Positions 30,972 to 42,369 of a stretch of 64,000 bases of DNA are shown here, one piece after another. This DNA comes from Letharia columbiana (Eukaryota > Ascomycota > Lecanoromycetes > Lecanorales > Parmeliaceae): contig NW_023501056.1 in NCBI RefSeq assembly GCF_014066305.1, positions 522,501 to 586,500 of the forward strand. The letters are read 5' to 3'. The position numbers were made by a program, and so were the translations under genes. How positions within the stretch are numbered: position 1 is the stretch's first letter; every line of letters begins with the position of its first letter. The notes under the pieces were generated by a model. It saw nothing but the letters and a program-made list of their open reading frames with translations, was not told the origin of the DNA and did no database searches.

Positions 30972-33900
30972 TCACGCAGGCACTATCCTAGCGGTCACAG
31001 GTCTCAAGTCGCTCACTCTCTTCTTGGTGGTTTCATTCTGTCCAACATCTGCGCCACTGTCATGCACGGGGTCATCAGCATCGAGGATCTTGACTCCGTA
31101 ATTCTTTTCTTGTAAATATGGTTGCATGCTATCCCTTCCCGGCCCAGTTTGTGCGGTACTGTTGCTGTATCCGCTCATACTTGTGCTACTCCTGGGCTCA
31201 TGGCCACCAATGAGATCGGGTGTTGGAGGGATGCTGGAGGTTCGGCTTCGGCTGCGGCCGTTTTCATTATTTGGGGTTAGAAAACCGGGGGATTCGCCGT
31301 GGCCGCTGTCATGGTCCGCGGAGTCGTCGTTGGCGCCAAGTAGGCTGACGTCGGTGTGCATACTTATGTCGCCATCGGATTGGGTGTGCTTGTGCCCCAT
31401 GTTGCTGGTGCTGGACTGGAGTTCGGGCTCGATGGGTTCGCCATCTTCATTCTCAGCATTATGCGCGAGGTGGAGACCTTCAACAGCAGCAGCACATTGG
31501 TCACTGATATTGCGGATGATGTAGGCAATGGCATCAGTCTTGTCTCGAAGATGACGATCAGCAACGTCAGACATGCTGAGACGGTTCCCACGTGTATTGC
31601 TGGTAAGTGGGGAGAAGAAACGGGATTCCATCTCTGGAGTGACTTTCTCGTCGGCGATCTTGGTGCCGTCGTTGGTGCTTGTCCGAGAGACTGAACGGCG
31701 GGCCTCATTAAGCAGATTTGGATCCCGTTGGACGGCCTCGCTGCTTGTGACGGATTCGTGGTCTTCCACGTCCTCTGGTATGTCTTCGTAACCTTCTTGG
31801 AGGTAGTTGCTGAGTTCGGGAGTGTCGTTGAGAGAGCGCACGATGTGCTCCATGTGGTGAGTCTGCCCATCGATAAGACTGCGGAGGTGCAGAACCACAC
31901 GTCGGGACTCGTCGCGTTGGCGGAGAATGGTCGTGTTTGTGTGCTGGAGAGCGGAGAGCTCCTTCTTGTTGCGCTTACGTTCTCGCTCGAGCTCTTCAGC
32001 GATGTCTTGCTGGAGGACAAGTGCTTCGAGAGCATCGTCGCGTTGCTTCTCCGTACCGTTGAGGCGCTGGGTGAGGCGAGTGGCGTCATCTTTCTGTTGC
32101 TCAATGAGCGATGTGAGGCGACGATTCTCGCGCTTATGAGTCTCGATCTTGACTTTGAGCTCTTGTGTCTCTTTGGTGAGTTGTTCGGCGAAAGCTTGGA
32201 ATTTGAGGAACTGCCAATACCGTTAATACATAGTCGCGAATCTTTTTCAAGAGACACGGGTACCTGTTGCTTCCAGCTTTCAAGCTCATCCACAAGGAAG
32301 TTGTTTCTCTTTGTGACTTTGGTAAGCTCGCCATCCATTCTACCCTTGAGGTTGATAAAGTCCTGCCACGCTTCCATAGCGTCTCTAGAGTATTGGTTGC
32401 GTTCCCGGACAATCTCATTGAGGTGGCGCATTGAGACCTTCGTCATCAATGGCTTCTTTACCGAAGTACCGAAGATAGCTTTCATGCCAGAATTACGACC
32501 CTGCAACGGTCCATTAGTATACCATCTTTTCTTTCGTAGCTCGCTTTTCAACTCACCAGCTTCTCGCAGACATGATCCATAACTCCCATAACGCTATCTT
32601 GATTCCACCAAGGCGGATTTTCCACACTCTCCACTTCTCCCCTCATAACTATAATCTGACCAGCTGGAATGAGCTTGCCACCGCCGTAAGCCGATCGCAA
32701 GTGCGTGGGAACACCAGCAGGGGCAACATCGCCGCTTAGAGCGTTCGTCAAACGGGAAATCATCTTGGCTCTCTGGCCCGACGTCAAGACAGTGGGAGGT
32801 GCTGAGGTCATGACATAGTTGCGGTCCAGGTCAATGACCAGAGCGTCCGAGGGCGCTGTGAAGAGGCTTCGACATTCGGCTGTAATACCGAGCATATATG
32901 GTCCTGGCTCTTGCACGAGCTCTTTCGCATGGCGTGCATGGACGACTGGCACGTATAAGCCACTCCACTCGTAGACTCGAATGCAGTGGCGTATAGTCTC
33001 GGTTGCGACAGTGAGCATTGCTGGGTAGTGGCTGACGAAGATAATCCTGCGGGTCGCGGATACTGCAGCCTCAATGACGCCGACGATATTGGGAATGGAA
33101 AGGCAAGTAAACAGGGGCCACATGCCGAAGTTCTGAAAGCCAGTGGGCGAGGAGGGGAACTGGTAGCACAGAGCGTAGTCTTTCATATCTATTCTCACAA
33201 GGTCATTCAGTCGTGGTGCTGGGAAGCTGAGTATGCGCGAAACCTCCTCGGCATGGAACAGGTTGGTAGCCTTGTTCCAGTGAATCCACATTCCTCGTAG
33301 GTAGTCCCCTAGCAGGTCGTATAGAGGGTATCTGGACAGGAAGCTCAAACAGTATGGGATCCAGTATGTCTCGTCCGAAGACTCATAGTAGTCCGGTTCA
33401 GTCTTTCTTCGCAGGTCACGGATTGTGTCGGCGCGCTTTTCGTCTGCTTTCGACCACACTCTCAGTGCAATGCCATAGAGGGTATGTGATGAATCTTGTT
33501 GTAGTACGAAGGAGTGGTGTACACAGTGTGGTTGACTTCGCCCGGTGCAAATTTCAACGTCGTGGGGGAAGCAAGCCTATCCATGTCAGTTCCCCTGTCC
33601 CGCAGCAAGTTCACCGCGGATGCCGTAGCTCACCCTCATAGCAGCGTATAGAGCGCGTGCGATCTCATTGTCCTGCTCCAATCTCGGACTGCTACCCAAA
33701 ATCTCTGGAAGCCAGAATTGGCCAACGGCACCCTTCATGTGTCCAATCCTTCCCTGAGCTGGGGGCGGCGCCTTGACCCATTGCGATGGTTCTCGTCCCA
33801 CTCCACATACCATATATGCATGAGTAAGAGTCTTGGGGTTCCGCTGATTCGGCTTGATGTTGAGCGTCGAGGGTATGGGTTGTGTGATACGGGAGTGGAG

Positions 33901-34023
33901 GGAGGAGGTTCGACTTGGGATCATAAGAGAGTGTTCGCCATGATCGCGGGTAGTAGGTCTCTCTCGGTCTCCGTTCCGAGTTCGGGGACGTGGGGAGAAG
34001 GTGTCTCTGAGTGAAGGGCCCAT
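30972..34023 (-). CDS. DENN-domain protein with C-terminal coiled coil
   Basis: Four exons (33634-34023, 32557-33576, 32264-32500, 30972-32210) give 961 residues with all phases matching. After a disordered Ser/Pro-rich leader the upstream DENN lobe begins (AYMVCGVGREPSQW, FPHDVEICTG, FVLQQDSSHTLYGIALRVW). The core DENN lobe follows at about 290-370 (IIFVSHYPAMLTVATETI, LYVPVVHARHAKEL, PYMLGITAECR, ALVIDLDRNYV). Residues from about 500 form a coiled coil (NEIVRERNQYSRDAMEAW, QLTKETQELKVKIETHKREN), then an acidic, disordered tail. DENN domains exchange GDP for GTP on Rab GTPases, so the protein probably acts in membrane trafficking. Which Rab it serves cannot be told. The ATG at 34023 is the first in frame; the open frame extends a little upstream without ATG. 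Confidence 0.87.
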
Positions 34024-34870
34024 GTTGAAGAATTGTGGACTAGGCTCTGGCAAGGATTGGAGCGCCTCAATGCAAGCCCACTGTTAGAAGTTTACCGCCA
34101 ATACTTCAATTGAACCTGTAGATATTGCACGATGATCTTGTTAGGCAATGCACACAGATTGGCAGATTCTTTTGTCCGTGCGGCATCAAAGATGTTTATC
34201 CAGCTGTCGCTTGTTTGACCTCAAGCGCGGGAAATGCAGGTACCAGAGGCACAGATTCCCAGGGAGCTGGTCAGCGGCACGATTGATCGCTGGTGCAGCT
34301 GTCAAGATTTGCAATGGAAAACCGTCGTGCAGGTGGAATAACAATTCTGCGTGAAGGTCTTATGGAAAAAAGGAAAAAGGTGGGAGAAGAGGAAGGATGG
34401 ACTCCTCCACGTCGTCGTCCAAACGGACAGGGGCATCGTGGTGACGGGAAGCTGCTTCCCCTCGCTGGTTTGAATTGGTGAAAGGCTCTTTTGTAGAAGA
34501 ACGCCGAGTCAGGCTCAGGGCAGGGATGCTATGGAGGTCAAAGTTAGAGGGATGACCCAATAAGACATTAGCTCTGCAGCGGCATCACCGGCTTCTGCAC
34601 GTTCCCTTAGGCTTGCTAACCCGTTACGTGGGGCTTAAGGGGATGTGATACTGCACTTGCAAGGATTGTAAATTCACTGCCGAAGTCAGGGGCGGTGGGA
34701 TGATTCCCAGATAGTAAAGTCAAGTACCTGTACGGAGTAGAGTATAGATAATTAGATATGCATTGTCGGAAGTTAATCGTGGAACTTGGAAGTTAAAGAG
34801 AAGACGGACTCGACGGAGTCTCTGGTACGTTTAATGAAGGAGCCATGATCATTATTCATTACTACACGTA
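34024..34870. other. DENN upstream region
   Basis: Short open frames on both strands, none with family resemblance. Likely promoter and leader of the DENN gene plus the left flank of the next miniature element. Confidence 0.45.
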
Positions 34871-35335
34871 CTCGAAGTGGTCAAAACAAGTGACGGATTT
34901 CGGGTTTTCCACCAAAACTCGACGTTTTATAGCTTACGCTATGCGATTACCTAGGTAATAAACCTATCTAAAATTTTTACACATAACAGCTATTAATATA
35001 TTACATAATTTCATACGCGGACTTTATATATTTTAATCAGATTTACGCTGTTTATGTGGAGGATAAGTAAGACTAAGAGAACAAAACGCGAAAATCGTCA
35101 AATTTGGCGCGTAAAAACCACTTTAGCTCAACACGCCCTCTTACTCAATCAATTATACAATTGAATAAGTTTTTGATAATATTGTGAATAGATAGAATTA
35201 ATCTTCAGATATGAAACAACTTATGTAGGGAATCTTGTATACGTGGAATCCTTGGTTGTGGTTGAAACCACTACATGAAATACCTCGATTTAGGTGCGAA
35301 ACGCGAAATCCGTCATTTGTTTTGACCGGTTCTAG
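34871..35335. mobile_element. Miniature inverted-repeat element, Tc1/mariner-like (465 bp)
   Basis: Inverted repeats of about 55 bp flank the element: the left begins CTCGAAGTGGTCAAAACAAG (34871) and the right, read inward, begins CTAGAACCGGTCAAAACAAA (35335). They share TGACGGATTTCG and further inner bases. TA lies directly outside each end (34869-34870, 35336-35337), as expected for a Tc1/mariner-type insertion. The interior is AT-rich and has no transposase frame. Its ends are unrelated to those of the element at 27103, so it belongs to a different family. Confidence 0.85.
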
Positions 35336-35389
35336 TACTTGTACCCTGTCTAGCGTAAGCTACTTTTTCGCCAAGCCCTTCTCTTTCCA

Positions 35390-36072
35390 CTATCCTTTGA
35401 TCGCGACTGCAACTGAAGGCTTCATCAGCATACCATAATAAAGCTTGAGGTCGATCATCATCCAACATGGATCTTCTGTGGCTTGGCACCAGTAATGATA
35501 GTTGATCATTTGTGCCAGCCTCCCGGGTTGATGGACGCAGCTGAAACGGCCCCATGCAGCGGGGAAGGCTTCTGCCGGGAACAAGACCAACCCAAAACCT
35601 TCGGCCCATTTGTTCATTTTCTTCGTCACAAATTCCGAGCATCGAGGGTGCGAGGATAAGGGGCTGCCTCTGAACTGTAATCCGAACAGGCTGGACTTTT
35701 CACTCATCCGACCTTTCACTTTGATCAACTTGGCAATTGCGCCAACAACCTTCTGTCTTTGCCCGTTCCAGCAACGTTTGCGCGGGCTCAAACGTGTTAA
35801 GGGATACACACGTGGAAACCACTTAAAACTCTGGTATCTCTTGTGGCCACGACATTCACGTGTGCTCTTGTAGCCTGGGCGATAAGTGGGGTCACGCTTA
35901 CCAGCCAAATGGCAGCGGTAGGGGCACTTACCACGTCCTGCATTACAGGTCGAAGATAAGGAGAAGATGAGCTTTTCTCAATCAACAGCCAATCTGTGAG
36001 GGGCTTGATACCCATGACTTGGGGGAGAAAATGAAGCAGCCAGCGGCCAGGATTAGCTTCGCCCGCGTTCAT
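35390..36072 (-). CDS. Hypothetical protein, possibly broken
   Basis: Two overlapping open frames on the minus strand. The upstream one starts MNAGEANPGRWLLHFLPQ and has a plausible donor (GACGTG/GTAAGT, about 35930). The downstream one encodes basic, protein-like text: RCWNGQRQKVVGAIAKLI, KKMNKWAEGFGLVLFP, AWGRFSCVHQPGRLAQMI and MIDLKLYYGMLMKPS. I found no splice that joins them in phase with an intron of normal size, so the gene may be degenerate or my model incomplete. I do not recognise the family. The 3' end lies only about 50 bp from the miniature element. Confidence 0.35.
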
Positions 36073-37024
36073 TCAATACATTGAACGTGGGAAGTATGTG
36101 GCCATCGCCCAATCTCATTTTGAGGGTCTATTGGCTCAACTGGTCGTGGTGCTTGAGTCACCTTGGGATACTGACCGTGATGCTGTCAGACAAGCTACAT
36201 ATTTCCAATTCGCTGCCTACCCCCGAGCCTCAATGAAGTATGAAACCGACGGTCAAACCTCTCGCTCCTGAGAATGAGATGAGCCTAAGGCTCTTATTCT
36301 CTGCTACTCGTCTACCACAATGAAATATCCGGTCATCGTGCTCTATGCTGCCCTGCATTGCAAGTGAGCTGAACGGAGAGCAACATCCTTGGAAGTATTC
36401 TTGTGAGCTCTACTACATTTGGTGCATGCCCTGTCTACTTGTGTTGGATTTTCGACATACTCTCTTGTCATCAGTCTATTATGACGATGAAGCCAAAAGA
36501 ACAACATCAGAACATCCTCAAACACACGTGAACTTCGAGTCTTCTTCTGTCTCATCACTTCCATGAACCCATCATCGGTTACTATCTGTAGACGCCATAC
36601 CACGTACAAGCCCGCGCAAGTCATTCACCCCTCTTCGCTGTCTTTGGGTTATTTTGATATCTCATATCACTCTTCGGTGTTAGCCCACGCAGTTTGACAC
36701 CCCAAATCAAATAACTCATTCACACTTGGTTGAATTCCATTTCATACTGTTCAGCGTTCACTCTTCAATGGTCACTTGTCAACGCTCATACTTCACCGTT
36801 CACGGTTCAGTTCGCATTCACTCTTCTACGTGCTCAAGCTACCTTCAGGCCTTGAAAACACCTCAAGACACCCATCTCGCCTTCCTCGTTGCTGCCATCT
36901 TCTGTGGACGAGACCCTTTGTCCAACTCTGCCTTGTTGTGGGTTCAAGGACAACTTCACAATCCGTGAGCATCCCTTCAGAGAACGGATCACGTTCTTGA
37001 CTAGATTCGCCGTTCCAGTCCAAG
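36073..37024. other. Upstream region of SAP/F-box-like gene
   Basis: Contains many TTCACTCTTC-like pyrimidine words at 36720-36830, typical of a fungal leader or promoter. No gene recognised. Confidence 0.4.
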
Positions 37025-37875
37025 ATGCCTTGGGTCCATGGAGATGACTATACGATGCAAAAAAATGCTGAGCTCAAGCATTTGCTCCTTCTCCGCCGCC
37101 TCCCTTACTCTGGCACAAAAGCAAAGATGACTTCGCGCCTAATTGCGCACGACCTTCATCAGTGAGTATACCGCTCAGCAGGTTTAACTTGCAGATTCAA
37201 GGCGGCTGCTGATTAGCCAATAGTCCGTTTCCTTTCCAGAAACTCCCAGCTGAGATCCGCAATGAGATCTATAAATTAGTCGCTTCACAAGAGGTGCTCG
37301 ATTTGTCAGGCTCCAAGCAGCCAGGCAAAGGACACACAGAGGGTCTTGAAGGCTTCAGCAGATTCGAGGGCTTGATGGTCAATTCCAGCCTCTTCCGTGC
37401 CTGTGAGCAGACACGTGCCGAAGGCCTCATGATCTTCTACGGGTACCACCACTTCGAGCTTGCCGTTGAACACGGCGGTTGCTTCCTCGCCATTCTACTA
37501 TGGCTCCAGAACATCGGTCATTTCGGTCGGAAGAACATCCGCCATCTGAACATTAGCTACGTCACCAAGTGCTCGAGCCTCGACATGCGACACATGGACC
37601 AAATCCACGAGAAGCTCTCCGATCAAGCCACCGTCACTTATACTTCCCACGACTACCCCGGCTTGCTCTGGAAGATTGGAGATCTTTACGAGCGGCGCAA
37701 CTACAGGAGGGTTCCGGTTTTCCGGATCGGTGGAGCCGATGGGGAAATCACGACGTACCGATACACGATCAACTTTGACGATCTGTATCGCGGTTGGGGC
37801 CGGTTGCAGTACTCACTAGTGTTCTATCCCGGCAAGTCATGGTTCGGCCAAAGAACCACGCGCTGTCGCCACTAA
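37025..37875 (+). CDS. SAP-motif plus F-box-like protein
   Basis: Two exons (37025-37161, 37224-37875; 62-bp intron, phase 2) give 262 residues. The N-terminus holds a SAP-like helix pair (KNAELKHLLLLRRLPYSGTK and AKMTSRLIAHDL, about 13-45), a motif that usually binds DNA or chromatin. The second exon opens with FPFQKLPAEIRNEIYKLV (about 50-65), the F-box-like motif of a large fungal family, followed by the usual second half (FRACEQTRAEGLMIFYGYHH, FELAVEHGG, then NIRHLNISY). These proteins are thought to be substrate adaptors of SCF-type ubiquitin ligases; with a SAP helix a chromatin-linked target is possible but inferred. The intron donor overlaps a TGA (CA/GTGAGT), so an unspliced message would stop there. 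Confidence 0.75.
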
Positions 37876-39402
37876 GCCCGGTAGTCGGCGGAGGATAGCA
37901 ATATTGAATTGACGGCCGATTGCAGAAGCATTCGCACCAGCATTGCACTCTGTGATTCTCACCTAGGATGCCATTGAGGTCTTGAAGGACATCAGGCGTT
38001 CCGGAGCGAACTGTTTCCCTCGACTCCAGTCGAGATCCTTTTTCCCCCTGACATTTCTGTCTGTACATAGAAGTGGAGAACCAGGCTGCGCTTGAAACGT
38101 TGATGTTTCAAAACCGTGTGGCACAGCTTCGTACTCATCTTCAAGAAGCAGCTCTGAGCTACCAATCGATCGGCTCCACAGCCTGAAATCCATCCGCACA
38201 GGCCACCATGCCAATTGCCCGTTAGCGCATACTGCAATTACTTCCCCAGCAGACCGCCTCCTCTCCCATACGTAACATCCTCCCCCCCCTCCCCCCCAAA
38301 CACGACACCCAACGCCCCAGCTCCCGGCGCAACATCCCTCAACGCCCCCCTCGCTCCCCTCAACCCCTCCCTCCACCTCCGTCTCCCTAACCTTCCCCCC
38401 CCCCCACCCCGCCCAAATAACCTTCCGCGAATCCAAAGGCCTGACCCCCATCGCCGCTCTCCCCGCCGCCGAGCATCACAGCCTGACCGAGAAGGCGTCG
38501 TTCCGCCGCCGCACGATCCCGTGCGAGGGTCCACGGTTCGCTCGAGGCGGTGGGGTTCCGGCCGGTGATCCATGGGGCGGTTGCGGGGGTGGGGGTTGGG
38601 GTTGGGCGTGGATCCTGTCGGTGGATTCTTTTACGATCAGGTTTTTTGTGCGGGGGCGGGGGGGGGTGGGGTGGATGGGTTGTGAGGTTTATGTGCTTGG
38701 GGTAGAGGGGAGGGGTGGACGCTTGCTGTGCGGTCAATGGTCAAATAGCATGTCGTACAGCATGTTTTACGGAGCACTTGTGCTGTATGGTATCTGTGAA
38801 CCGTGGTCTCGAAGTTCGTTCTCGTCTCTTCCGATCCATCTCGTGATTTCGTTTTCAACCGTAGATACCCGCGAGTGGGTAACGGTCTGGGCGCGGGACG
38901 AGGGAAGATTTGCTGAGTCAGCCGGATTGATAATGCGATATTAGAGAGTTAATAGATAAGATTAAATTTCGACGTATCCATCGAACCACCTTTTTCCCCA
39001 CAGGCCAGGTTAAACCTAACGCTTCCAATTCTGTTATTGTTCTTCCGTTTACAGATTCTGCATGTGGACGTATAACTTTACCTCTGACAGCACAAGTCAT
39101 CTTTCATTTTCATGACTCAAATCATAGTCAGTCAGCTTATCCCAGAATACTGCTCTTAATCGCGCCTGGCTACGTGCAAACTTAACGATAAGATTTTTCC
39201 ATGAGACTGTTTATCGAACCGTACAATGAGGAAACCAACGTGGTAACGACGACTTGTTTTAGGCCCTTATTATATCTATTTTGCATGGATTTGCGCCCAT
39301 CGTAACGGTATGCGTCATAAAATCGAAAACTTTCCCTTGTCATGAATGCAGAGCCTATTCTCGGATTACAAAGATTAGGAGAACAGCTCGACTTAATGCC
39401 TT
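37876..39402. other. Intergenic, C- and G-rich tracts
   Basis: About 38260-38720 is dominated by C runs (for example 38395-38405) and then G runs, giving spurious long frames on both strands. About 38940-39400 is more AT-rich. No gene recognised in 1.5 kb. Confidence 0.5.
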
Positions 39403-42206
39403 TCAATTCTCAGAGATCCGGAGCGTAAATCTCGGAACACTCGTTTTCTCAACAGCCCCAAGTAGAGAGGACAGGTTTTCAATCTTGTATGTCGACAAGT
39501 CCATGTCGTACCCGTACATGTTTAACGATATCAAGGCCAGATCACATCCTTGTGCCAGCTGTGTCCCAAGAACTTGATCATCTTGTGCCCATTTCACGTA
39601 GTATGCTCTTGCTTCGTTCAATATTGCCGTCCGGGTGCAAGCTCTAATAAAGACGATAGCTCTGAGGACCCTGCTGCCGTTAAGAATTTCGAGCGTGATG
39701 GTATGGCCATCTCCCGTTGGCGCCTCTGGGGCTGCAGTCTCAAGGACGGAAGTCGCTGTAGACGCCGGCGCCGAGGGAAGAGGTGAGTGATGATTAGATT
39801 TAGCGCGCACGGCACAAAGAGCAGGCCTTGGAGGCGGTACAAGGAACTCAGCATTCTCAGCTAGAGCACTATGCCTTGGAGCGATATCAGGCTTTGGCGT
39901 TGGTTCATAGGGATCCTCTAAGTCGTTTGGAATTCTGTCATGTTGGTCGAGCGTGTGTTCCTTTGCGCTATCGAAGCCTTCGGTGATTGGCTCGGCTTGT
40001 GAAGCTTCCAGCGTCACCTGGGGAGCAACTTTTCCCTTTCCAATTTGGTCCTTTTCGGAGAAGGCTTCTTCTGCAGGCAATATATCCTCCGCCAATGGAT
40101 CTTCCTCAGGCGCAATAATGTAAGGCTCATCTGTGGAGGAAGCTTCGGTGGGGATAGCTTCCTCTACTACATTATGCGGCTCTGCAGCAACACCACTACT
40201 TGCGACGAAATTCCAAGCTCCATTTCCACGGCATCCCAGATTGTGAGTGACATGTACTGGGGTGGGAGGCGCTTCTTCTGAAGCAGGAGCTTCATCCATA
40301 GAAACAGGCGCTTGCTCAGCTGCAGGAATATCCCTGCCAGATGCTGCAGCCTTCTTCCCTTTTTTCTTTTGCCCCTTAGACCTTAAAGTTGAAAGAGTCA
40401 ATTCCGAGATTTCCAGTTCTCCTTCGACATTACCACCACTGTTATCATGACAAGGAGGTCGGTCATCGTGCTCCGACTTTTCGCCTTGACGAGGTGTCAC
40501 TTCGCAGAGTGGACTTTGGTCGTAAGCTTGTGCTTCATTTATCCCGGCTAAGGGTTTCATTTCGTGTTCTAGAGGAGTGTTAGCAATATATATAGGAACA
40601 GGCGGGACTTGATATGAAAGAAAAAAGCATATAGAAACATACCTATCCAGCTACTCTCGTTGTTCTCTTCTGCCTTAGAGTCCGCCTTCGCTCCATCAAG
40701 GCTGGATGTATGACTGCAGCTGCAAGGATTGAAGACCTGTTGGGAGCCAACAAGGAAGCTTTCAAAGGCAGAGCCAACCTCAGTGCGTTGCTTCTTGTCC
40801 GCTGCCAGCATCTCCTCGATTGATGATCTTTCCAACTCGTCAAGTTCAGCTCTCCGACGCGCAATATCTTCAAATTGATCTGTGAGCTTGCGTTGGAGCA
40901 GATTTTGATGCTGCACAATTTCCTCTATGCTAGCTTGTAGCTGCGTTTTGAGTCCCACTACCTTCTCCGCTCGTTGGGAGTCATTAAGAGCTTCTGCAAA
41001 GGTGATAGCTGCACTGAGCATGTTCAAAATTCCGGCTGCGCTAGTTGGAAGGCGATGAACAGCTGAGTGACGAAGAGTACTTGTTCCGAAGAGCACTTCA
41101 GCGATACTTTTACCGGGAACCATTTTGATAGCGGATGGCGGTAGAAATTTGGCGTATCTCAAAAATCTCTTGGTCCATTCGGTGAGTTCAATGGACTCTG
41201 CTTCTTTCCATTTCCGCGCCTCCATCAAATCTGGAACCCAAGTGTTGCCGAAATCCAGACAGCATTCCTCAAGCAAAGATTGGACTGGGACTAGGATTCT
41301 ATGTTGCGTTTTGAATGGCAAATAGACAGGGTGAAGCCTGGGGATAGACAGCGCGTGGTGTGCTTGGGTTGTCGATTGTTGGCTGTCAAGAAGATTAGCT
41401 ACGTGACTGTCCTGTCTCGAGCGTTTATACTTGCCACAGTCTGACAGCGTTGATTTGAACATTGTCCCCAGCCTCGACTTTGTCTTCTAATGTTCCCTCA
41501 GGCTCAGCCTGCTGTTCGCCTTGCTCAAAGTCCGGGCACTCGTCTCCTCCCTCGTCATCGGATGTCAACACTATGTCTTGTGCTGCCTCGGCCTCGATCC
41601 GGATGACTTCTGCCTCCGAGGCCGCTCTCTCGGCCTCTTGCGTCTCTGACGGCTGGAACAACTCTGGGTAACGGAGCTTTGCCCGGGGTAAGGATTCGAA
41701 AATCTGCTCTTCTAGCAACTCTTTCGCAATTGCAGCAACGGCTGGCAAGGTAAACTCCTTTGTGAGGATTTTGATAGATGCCTTATGCTTCTCAAGAAGC
41801 TGAGAGATCTTCTTTACCTTTCGGACTTGCGCGTTTGCCCCGCTGAAGATTGATGAGCAGTGGAGATAGACCAGCCTCCCATCTGGAGAACGCTGCTTAG
41901 CCATGACGAGGCGATGAAAGTAATGTTAGGTACCGAATTAATTGACATATAAGATACTATCATATAGCCGAAGCGTCCATCTGATCCTCGTTTGGAACCG
42001 TATCTTATATGTAAAGGAGCCTTATGATACGGGCAAATTACTAATTCATATAGATTCATAACCCATCTTACATTTTTGTACCCCTCACCAAGAAAATGGG
42101 GTATGAATTTATAAGTTGCCATTCCTTGAGGTACGATTTTGTCAGTTACTATAGTGTCAGGATCAGCATAGGTGTGCATCTCCGGTCTACCAGCCATGGG
42201 GGCCAT
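39403..42206 (-). CDS. Lineage-specific protein of unknown function
   Basis: Four exons (41958-42206, 41435-41895, 40643-41382, 39403-40568) join in frame to 871 residues. The N-terminus (about 1-115) reads MHTYADPDTIVTDKIVPQG, NVRWVMNLYELVICPYHK and, across the first intron, RSPDGRLVYLHCSSIFSG. An acidic region, a predicted coiled coil (about 320-385: ASIEEIVQHQNLLQRKLTDQ) and a long disordered Glu/Pro/Ala-rich stretch follow. The C-terminal 100 residues are compact (TITLEILNGSRVLRAIVF, NEARAYYVKWAQDD, TYKIENLSSLL, PRFTLRI). The alternating strands and helix suggest a small folded domain, perhaps ubiquitin-like, which is a guess. The second intron seems to use a GC donor (TG/GCAAGT, 41434). 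No stops interrupt 2.6 kb of spliced coding sequence, so it is probably expressed. It is followed upstream by another unrecognised gene on the same strand. Confidence 0.65.
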
Positions 42207-42369
42207 GGCTATTGAGAGGGGGGAGGGGGTAGTGTTACCAACTTATCTTCGGACAGTCCCCCTCCGATAGTCCCCCGTCAAAATATGTGCTGGGGCGCGG
42301 GCTACCCAGTAGTGAAAAGCTAGCTAAGTATTGTGGGAACACTGAGAATATCGCTATAATTAAACATGT

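Noticed and set aside
38215..38740. Overlapping long frames on both strands in the C/G-rich tract
   Set aside because: They arise from homopolymer-like C and G runs with few stop codons, not from coding sequence.
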